NCBI GenBank assembly: GCA_964504335.1
Contig: CAZDET010000037.1
Coordinates: 1 to 48,553, forward strand
From: CAZDET01 sp964504335
GTDB taxonomy: Bacteria > Bacteroidota > Bacteroidia > Chitinophagales > Saprospiraceae
Direction of reading: 5' to 3'
DNA length: 48,553 nt
The translations under genes were made by a program, and so were the position numbers. A model generated the notes under the pieces. That model searched no databases, was not told the DNA's origin, and worked only from the letters and a program-made list of their open reading frames with translations. Of this stretch, positions 43,726 through 48,553 are shown piece after piece (position 1 is the stretch's first letter; each line of letters begins with the position of its first letter).

Positions 43726-44933
43726 AATCCTTTCCAAAATTGAATCTTAATCGGCCTGGCCTCATCCACTTGTTCGGAGTCGCGGATGATCGTGCGTTGT
43801 TGAGTGACCAGACTGTAGCCCCGTTTCAATATGGCGTCCGGATGGATTGCGGTGAGGAGATCTTGGAGAAATCCCAATTCCTGCCGGCGGTAAGCAAGGG
43901 CGCGTTGGGATAGAAAGGGAAGCTGATCGGCGAGGCGATCCAGATTGCGGTGATGCCGGTGAAGCTGGAGTAAGGAGGCTTGCCGAAGCTGATTTTCTGT
44001 CTGTTGTAATTGCTGATACTGCAATTGTACCCGAAGTTGTGCGGCACGGGCGATTTGTTCGAGCTGGTCGATGAGTTGGGCTTCGAAGGTCGCTTGATGT
44101 TGCAGGATCCATTCGGCCACGGCAGTGGGGGTTCGGAACGCGCGGTGAGCTACCTGATCGAGGATGGATATATCCGTTTCGTGGCCGATGCCGGTCAGGA
44201 TGGGCAACGGATGCCGGGCGGCGACCTGGCAAAGCTCCAGCTCGTCGAAGGCCGCTAAATCGAGCCGAGCCCCGCCGCCGCGCAGCAAAATAACGGCATC
44301 GTAGGAAGCCGCCCGTCTGGCCAGCTGTTGGAGCCGCCCGCGCATAGTGCCCGACGCCTGAATTCCCTGTACGGTCGCCTCGAATAAATCAATTTGGAAA
44401 GCGTAGCCCGCTTGGTTTTCCCGGAGGGTCGTCTCAAAATCCGCTAGACCGGCTGCCGTTTGCGAAGTGACGACGGCCAGGCGTTGCAACACCGGAGGCA
44501 GGAGTAGTTGAGCCTGCCGATCAAAATCGCCGCCTTCGCGAAGGGTCTGGATGGTGGCGCGTCGCCGTTGCTCGAGCGCACCGAGGGTGAATGCCGGGTC
44601 TACATCCTGGATTTCCAGGCTGTAACCGTATTGTTCGTGAAAGCGCACCTGCACCAACAACTGTACGGAAAGGCCGGGCTGTAAGAGCTGTTCGAGCAGC
44701 TTGCCGTGCGCGCGCCGCAGCTTCCGGTACGAGCGATCCCAAATAATCGCCCGGGCCTGGGCCTGCGGGGCTTCACCTTCCGACTCCTTGTCGGCCAGCT
44801 CTGCAAATACGTGTCCACGGTGCCGGTCTATCTGGACGAGCTCCGCCCTAATCCAAACGGCCTCCGGAAAATTGAGTGCTACTACCCGGCGCAAAAATTG
44901 ATGAAGCTCAAAGAGGGAATATGTTGCCTGCAT
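43713..44933 (-). CDS. xseA: Exodeoxyribonuclease VII large subunit
   Basis: The 406-residue product is the catalytic subunit of ExoVII, which degrades single-stranded DNA from both ends. It has an N-terminal OB fold (VWIRAELVQIDRHRGHVFAEL) and a catalytic core including LAVVTSQTAAGLADF, ILLRGGGARLDLAAFDEL and LTGIGHETDISILDQVAHRAFRTPTAVAE. A long coiled-coil region rich in Gln and Leu (about 290-360) and a short C-terminal tail follow. The small subunit gene xseB is not adjacent. ATG 44933 was chosen from homology; the frame extends 12 codons into the ftsH terminator. The last three residues and stop lie in the octad repeat, so the C-terminal tail may be repeat-derived. Confidence 0.95.
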   Translation of the reverse strand: MQATYSLFELHQFLRRVVALNFPEAVWIRAELVQIDRHRGHVFAELADKESEGEAPQAQARAIIWDRSYRKLRRAHGKLLEQLLQPGLSVQLLVQVRFHEQYGYSLEIQDVDPAFTLGALEQRRRATIQTLREGGDFDRQAQLLLPPVLQRLAVVTSQTAAGLADFETTLRENQAGYAFQIDLFEATVQGIQASGTMRGRLQQLARRAASYDAVILLRGGGARLDLAAFDELELCQVAARHPLPILTGIGHETDISILDQVAHRAFRTPTAVAEWILQHQATFEAQLIDQLEQIARAAQLRVQLQYQQLQQTENQLRQASLLQLHRHHRNLDRLADQLPFLSQRALAYRRQELGFLQDLLTAIHPDAILKRGYSLVTQQRTIIRDSEQVDEARPIKIQFWKGFVVR

Positions 44934-44943
44934 GATTGCTCGT

Positions 44944-44975
44944 AAAAAAGGCAGATTGGCCGAAGCCAATCTGCC
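44944..44975 (-). terminator. Intrinsic terminator of ftsH
   Basis: On the minus strand GGCAGATTGGC, loop TTCG, GCCAATCTGCC and then TTTTTT form a perfect 11-bp stem with a UUCG tetraloop and U-run. It lies 36 nt after the ftsH stop and only 10 nt before the xseA start codon, so xseA needs either its own promoter overlapping this hairpin or readthrough. Confidence 0.93.
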
Positions 44976-45011
44976 CGAACATTAACCAAAAACCCAGCAA
45001 AAGACATGACC

Positions 45012-46955
45012 TTACTCGTTCAGCAGCCCGCTTTCGACGGGGCGCTTCCCGAAGATTTTTTCCAGGTCGCTCTTCATCACCATCTCCTTTTCGAGCAGGA
45101 GGTGGGCCAGCTCATCTAATTGAGGTCGATGGGCTTGGAGTATTTCTTTGGTTCGCTGGTAGCAACGCTCTACCAACTTTTGGACTTCCTGATCGATCAC
45201 CTCTCCGGTGGCTTCGCTGTAGGGCTTTTGAAAGGATTGCTCGTATTGGCCGGTGCTATCGTAGTAGCTGATGTTGCCAAGCCGCTCGTTCAACCCGTAG
45301 TAGGCCACCATGGTGTAGGCTTGCTTGGTGACCTTTTCCAGGTCATCCAGCGCACCCGAGCTGATTTTATTGAACACGATTTCTTCGGCCGCCCGACCCG
45401 CCAGCGTGGCACAGATGCGATCGATAAATTGTTCTTCGGTATTAATCACGTTTTCCGACGGCAGATACCAGGCTGCACCCAGTGACCGGCCACGGGGAAC
45501 GATACTGACCTTCAACAGCGCGTCTGCGTGTTCCAGGTACCAGCTGGCCGTAGCGTGCCCCGCCTCGTGGAACGCAATAATTTTTCGCTCCCGATCCGTG
45601 ATGACCCGCGCTTTCTTTTCCAAACCAGCGACGATCCGGTCGATGGCATCGGCAAAATCCGTCATATCTACGGCCCGCTTGTTGCGGCGGGCGGCGATCA
45701 GGGCTGCTTCGTTGCACACGTTGGCGATATCGGCACCACTGAACCCCGGAGTTTGCCCGGCCAGCAGTTCGAGGTCAAGCACTTCGCTGGTGACGATATC
45801 CTTCGTGTGTACCTGAAAGATCTTCACCCGCTCGCTGCGAGTCGGTAGGTCGAGGTAAATTCGGCGATCAAATCGGCCCGGTCGCAGTAGCGCCCGGTCG
45901 AGGATCTCTCCACGGTTAGTAGCGGCCATTACGATCACTCCGGTATTCGCTCCGAAACCATCCATCTCGGTAAGCATCTGATTCAGGGTATTTTCCCGCT
46001 CATCGTTGCCCTGGAGGCTCATTGCCTTTCCGCGGCTCCGACCAATGGCATCAATCTCATCGATAAAGATGATGGAAGGAGCACTCTGCTTGGCCTTTTG
46101 AAACAGGTCGCGTACGCGGCTGGCGCCCACGCCCACAAACATTTCTACAAATTCCGAGCCGGAAATATTGTAAAACGGAACACCTGCTTCGCCGGCCACA
46201 GCGCGTGCCAGTAGTGTCTTGCCCGTTCCCGGAGGTCCGATCAGGAGTACGCCTTTGGGAATCTTGGCTCCCAATTTGGTATACTTATCAGGATGCTTGA
46301 GAAAGTCAACGACTTCGTTTACTTCTACCTTGACCTCGTCGAGGCCGGCCACGTCGTCGAAAGTGACATCACTGCCACCTTTCTCCACCAGTTTGGCCTT
46401 GGATTTTCCGAAATCAAAAATGTTGGTGCCGCCGATAGAGGGGCCCCGCCGGGCGCGATTGAGAATGAATACCCATAAACCGATAATTATCGCCAGGGGG
46501 ATAATCCAACTGAGAATCGTGCCTATGTAATTCGGCTCGGTGGTGAAGTCCAGTTGCATCTTCTGATTGTCGGGCAACTGGTCGTTGATCTCCTGGAAGG
46601 TAGATTCAATCTTCTCGAGCGAACCAATCTGCGTGACATATTGGGCACCTTCCTGAGGAAGTTCCTGATACTCGCTATTTGACTGCAAGGCATCATCCGT
46701 CAGAAAGATCCGGGCCTTTTCATCATTGACGATCACTACCCGCTCTACGTCTCCGGACCTCAGGATTCCGTCCAACTCAGAGTAGCTGATTTCCTTGGGC
46801 CCGGTACCACTGAAGTAAAAGCCGATCTGGACGATCAACAGACCGAGTAATACAAACCAAATCCAATTGATCGGACCCCGACGGTTGCCGTTCCCGCCGA
46901 GAGGGCGGTCAGACGATTTTCGGGTTTTTGGAGCATTATCATTGCCGAGGGCCAT
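45012..46955 (-). CDS. ftsH: ATP-dependent zinc metalloprotease FtsH
   Basis: FtsH is the membrane-anchored AAA protease that removes misassembled membrane proteins and short-lived regulators. The 647-residue product has two transmembrane helices (about 29-49 and 145-165) flanking a periplasmic domain. The AAA module has Walker A GPPGTGKT (240-247), Walker B IIFIDEIDAIG and the second region of homology GRFDRR. The M41 peptidase site is HEAGH (463-467). ATG 46955 (MALGN) was preferred to the TTG two codons upstream. The gene is monocistronic by its strong terminator and is divergent from the Gre-like gene. Confidence 0.98.
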   Translation of the reverse strand: MALGNDNAPKTRKSSDRPLGGNGNRRGPINWIWFVLLGLLIVQIGFYFSGTGPKEISYSELDGILRSGDVERVVIVNDEKARIFLTDDALQSNSEYQELPQEGAQYVTQIGSLEKIESTFQEINDQLPDNQKMQLDFTTEPNYIGTILSWIIPLAIIIGLWVFILNRARRGPSIGGTNIFDFGKSKAKLVEKGGSDVTFDDVAGLDEVKVEVNEVVDFLKHPDKYTKLGAKIPKGVLLIGPPGTGKTLLARAVAGEAGVPFYNISGSEFVEMFVGVGASRVRDLFQKAKQSAPSIIFIDEIDAIGRSRGKAMSLQGNDERENTLNQMLTEMDGFGANTGVIVMAATNRGEILDRALLRPGRFDRRIYLDLPTRSERVKIFQVHTKDIVTSEVLDLELLAGQTPGFSGADIANVCNEAALIAARRNKRAVDMTDFADAIDRIVAGLEKKARVITDRERKIIAFHEAGHATASWYLEHADALLKVSIVPRGRSLGAAWYLPSENVINTEEQFIDRICATLAGRAAEEIVFNKISSGALDDLEKVTKQAYTMVAYYGLNERLGNISYYDSTGQYEQSFQKPYSEATGEVIDQEVQKLVERCYQRTKEILQAHRPQLDELAHLLLEKEMVMKSDLEKIFGKRPVESGLLNE

Positions 46956-47051
46956 TTGCAATTATCTAAATGAAGAAATAGAAAATTATACGAGAATTTA
47001 ACCACTAGGTAATATATAGTGTTCGATTGGCTATTTCTTGAAAGGCCTAGC

Positions 47052-47074
47052 TATCAGCAAATAGCTGATATTTT
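47052..47074. promoter_or_regulatory. Hairpin in the ftsH / Gre-like divergent spacer
   Basis: TATCAGC (47052-47058) and GCTGATA (47064-47070) form a perfect 7-bp stem around AAATA, followed by TTTT. An overlapping alternative, AGCTAT/ATAGCT, uses part of the same bases. It resembles a short terminator on the + strand but sits ahead of genes, so an operator or leader element is more likely. Confidence 0.35.
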
Positions 47075-47165
47075 GATGCGTCAATGACACAATGTGCACG
47101 AGGCAATTTTGCGCTATTGTAAACCCCCGTATCGAGAGAACGTTTCATCCTAAAGATATACGCCA

Positions 47166-47639
47166 ATGTCTAGTGAGATCGACAAAAGGAAGTTGCGCCA
47201 ATCCATTATTAAGCAATTGCTTACGAGTAAAGAAGAAGAGTACAAAAGCCTTCTCGATACGCAATTGGGCGAATTGGATTCCCTGCACCGAGACAGTGAC
47301 GAGCAGCACGATATAGTCGAAGACGGCGATCCGGAGCAAACTGCACAGCGCATTGAGTTGCGCTCGGAAGCGACGGAATCCCTCCAGGAGGAATTGGAGG
47401 TGTTGCGCAGCCTGTCGGCCGTAGAACAAGTATTCGACCGAGTAGAATCGGGTGCGGTGATCGAAACCAACCACGGAAATTTCATCGTAGCTGTGCCGGC
47501 TACTGCCTTTGAGGTAGCGGATCAATTCTACCGGGGAATTTCTACCAGCAGCCCTTTGTACCAAGCCCTGGAAGGAAAAGCAGCAGGGGCTTCCGTGCAG
47601 GTGCAGGGTGTTCAGTACATTATTCAGTCCATTTACTAG
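47166..47639 (+). CDS. Gre-factor-like protein (GreA/GreB C-terminal domain)
   Basis: The 157-residue product has a helical, highly charged N-terminal half (about 1-85; RIELRSEATESLQEELEVLRSL). Its C-terminal domain follows the Gre C-terminal pattern: GAVIETNHGNFIVAV, then ISTSSPLYQALEGKAAGASV and YIIQSI. Gre factors bind in the RNA polymerase secondary channel and rescue backtracked complexes. Here the N-terminal part is divergent, and the acidic tip (DSDEQHDIVEDGD) cannot be aligned with confidence. Related Bacteroidota proteins are often left hypothetical or misnamed as 3-oxoacyl-ACP synthase. An RNA polymerase-associated role is inference. The aldo/keto reductase gene starts 2 nt after its stop. 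Confidence 0.75.
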   Translation: MSSEIDKRKLRQSIIKQLLTSKEEEYKSLLDTQLGELDSLHRDSDEQHDIVEDGDPEQTAQRIELRSEATESLQEELEVLRSLSAVEQVFDRVESGAVIETNHGNFIVAVPATAFEVADQFYRGISTSSPLYQALEGKAAGASVQVQGVQYIIQSIY

Positions 47640-47641
47640 CT

Positions 47642-48514
47642 ATGGAATTACCAACCATCAACGCCGCCCGCTCGGGGCAATTCGAGTTGGGGGATATGAC
47701 GATTAATCGCCTGGGCTACGGGGCCATGCGAATTACCGGAAAGGGTATTTTCGGCCCGCCAAAAGACAAATCGGAAGCCCTGCGTGTTTTGGAGGCTTGC
47801 CTGGACCTGGGCATCAATTTCATCGATACTGCGGATAGCTACGGCCCGGAAGTTTCGGAAACCCTGATTGCTGAGGCCCTATTTCCCTATCCCGAGGGCC
47901 TGTTAATTGCTACCAAGGGCGGGCTGGAACGACCGGGACCGGATAAGTGGACGATGAACGGCCGCCCCGAGCACCTCGAAGCAGCGCTCAAGGGGAGCTT
48001 ACACCGACTCAAACAGGAGCGCATCGATTTGTATCAGTTGCACCGATTCGATCCCAAAGTGCCCGCCCCTGAATTCCTGGAGAAACTCGCCGAGCTGCAG
48101 CAGCAGGGCCTCATCCGGCACCTGGGGCTTTCGGAGGTGTCGGTGGAACAAGTTCAGCAAGCCCAGCAATACTTTCCCGTGGTGTCTATCCAGAATAAGT
48201 ACTCCCTCACCGAGCGCAAGTGGCAGGCCGAGCTGGATTGGACCCGGGAGCAGGGCATTGGCTTCATTCCCTGGTATCCGCTCGATGCCGGCGTGATGGA
48301 AAACGATAAGGTGCAACAAATGGCCGGCAAATACGATGCCACCGTGTACCAGGTTGCCCTGGCCTGGCTGCTAGCCACCTCCGATAACATGCTGCCCATA
48401 CCGGGTACTTCTTCGGTGAACCACTTGAAAGAAAATACGGCTGCTGCTCACCTTGAGCTGGAGCCGGATGATTTGAACGAACTAAACCGAGAATTCTCAA
48501 GCCATAATGAATAA
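47642..48514 (+). CDS. Aldo/keto reductase
   Basis: The 290-residue product is an NADPH-dependent oxidoreductase of the AKR superfamily with a TIM-barrel fold. The catalytic tetrad can be placed: Asp and Tyr in FIDTADSYG, Lys in IATKGG, His in YQLHRFD. The cofactor-binding end has IPGTSSVNHLKENTAAAH. There is no signal peptide, so it is cytoplasmic. The substrate is not predictable. It is translationally close to the Gre-like gene (2-nt gap), and its end overlaps the next start by 8 nt. Confidence 0.94.
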   Translation: MELPTINAARSGQFELGDMTINRLGYGAMRITGKGIFGPPKDKSEALRVLEACLDLGINFIDTADSYGPEVSETLIAEALFPYPEGLLIATKGGLERPGPDKWTMNGRPEHLEAALKGSLHRLKQERIDLYQLHRFDPKVPAPEFLEKLAELQQQGLIRHLGLSEVSVEQVQQAQQYFPVVSIQNKYSLTERKWQAELDWTREQGIGFIPWYPLDAGVMENDKVQQMAGKYDATVYQVALAWLLATSDNMLPIPGTSSVNHLKENTAAAHLELEPDDLNELNREFSSHNE

Positions 48515-48553
48515 AGTAGCAGCCTTCAAAACCGGAGACCTTCCAGCCGGCTC
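48507..48553 (+). CDS. Start of an unidentified gene, truncated by the window end
   Basis: An ATG at 48507 overlaps the aldo/keto reductase stop and opens 15 codons (MNKVAAFKTGDLPAG) to the window edge. The KVA...DLPAG pattern resembles the N-terminus of Rieske-type [2Fe-2S] ferredoxins, but the fragment is too short to decide. Confidence 0.45.
   Translation, partial: MNKVAAFKTGDLPAG

Overview
The window is a stretch of chromosome from a Bacteroidota bacterium. Lewinella-like Saprospiria is my best guess, from the overall character of the proteins. The support is a SusC/SusD pair, large VCBS/ASPIC-UnbV lipoproteins, upstream sequences fitting the Bacteroidota promoter consensus (TTG, about 20 nt, TAnnTTTG), a near absence of Shine-Dalgarno sites, and an S16 protein with a long acidic tail. 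I see no phage, insertion sequence, CRISPR array or rRNA gene.

Positions 1-13,600 hold the core information-processing cluster, all on the + strand: tRNA-Tyr, tRNA-Gly, tRNA-Thr, tuf, tRNA-Trp, secE, nusG, rplK, rplA, rplJ, rplL, rpoB and rpoC. It closes at a strong hairpin shared with a convergent histidine-phosphatase lipoprotein gene. Positions 14,200-18,000 hold a LytS-type histidine kinase with no adjacent regulator, rpsP with its own promoter and a structured leader, an M20 amidohydrolase, and a convergent HAD phosphatase. Positions 18,100-22,700 are a three-gene export operon (ABC protein, HlyD-like adaptor, TolC-like channel) whose ABC domain has lost most catalytic motifs. Positions 22,700-27,200 hold a hypothetical gene and a WG-repeat gene transcribed divergently, a small CxxC protein, an acyl-ACP thioesterase, a DUF4199-like membrane protein and a YpfJ-type zinc peptidase.

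Positions 27,200-40,100 (- strand) form a nutrient-uptake type locus: SusC, SusD, two tandem paralogous lipoproteins of about 1,100 residues with VCBS repeats and an ASPIC/UnbV domain, and a secreted aspartyl protease with a PDZ domain. No carbohydrate-active enzyme is encoded with them. Positions 40,600-48,553 hold a TPR-like lipoprotein, a PD-(D/E)XK-like gene with an in-frame stop near its true N-terminus, a vanadium-haloperoxidase-like lipoprotein, a small membrane protein, xseA, ftsH, a Gre-like protein, an aldo/keto reductase and the start of one more gene.

The most unusual signal is non-coding. Several intergenic regions begin right after a stop codon and are built from short degenerate words repeated at a 7- or 8-base period. 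The two halves are roughly inverse complements and fold into long imperfect hairpins. The words differ between loci while the architecture is kept, and in two cases the repeat runs through the stop codon of the convergent gene. I know no named family that matches.
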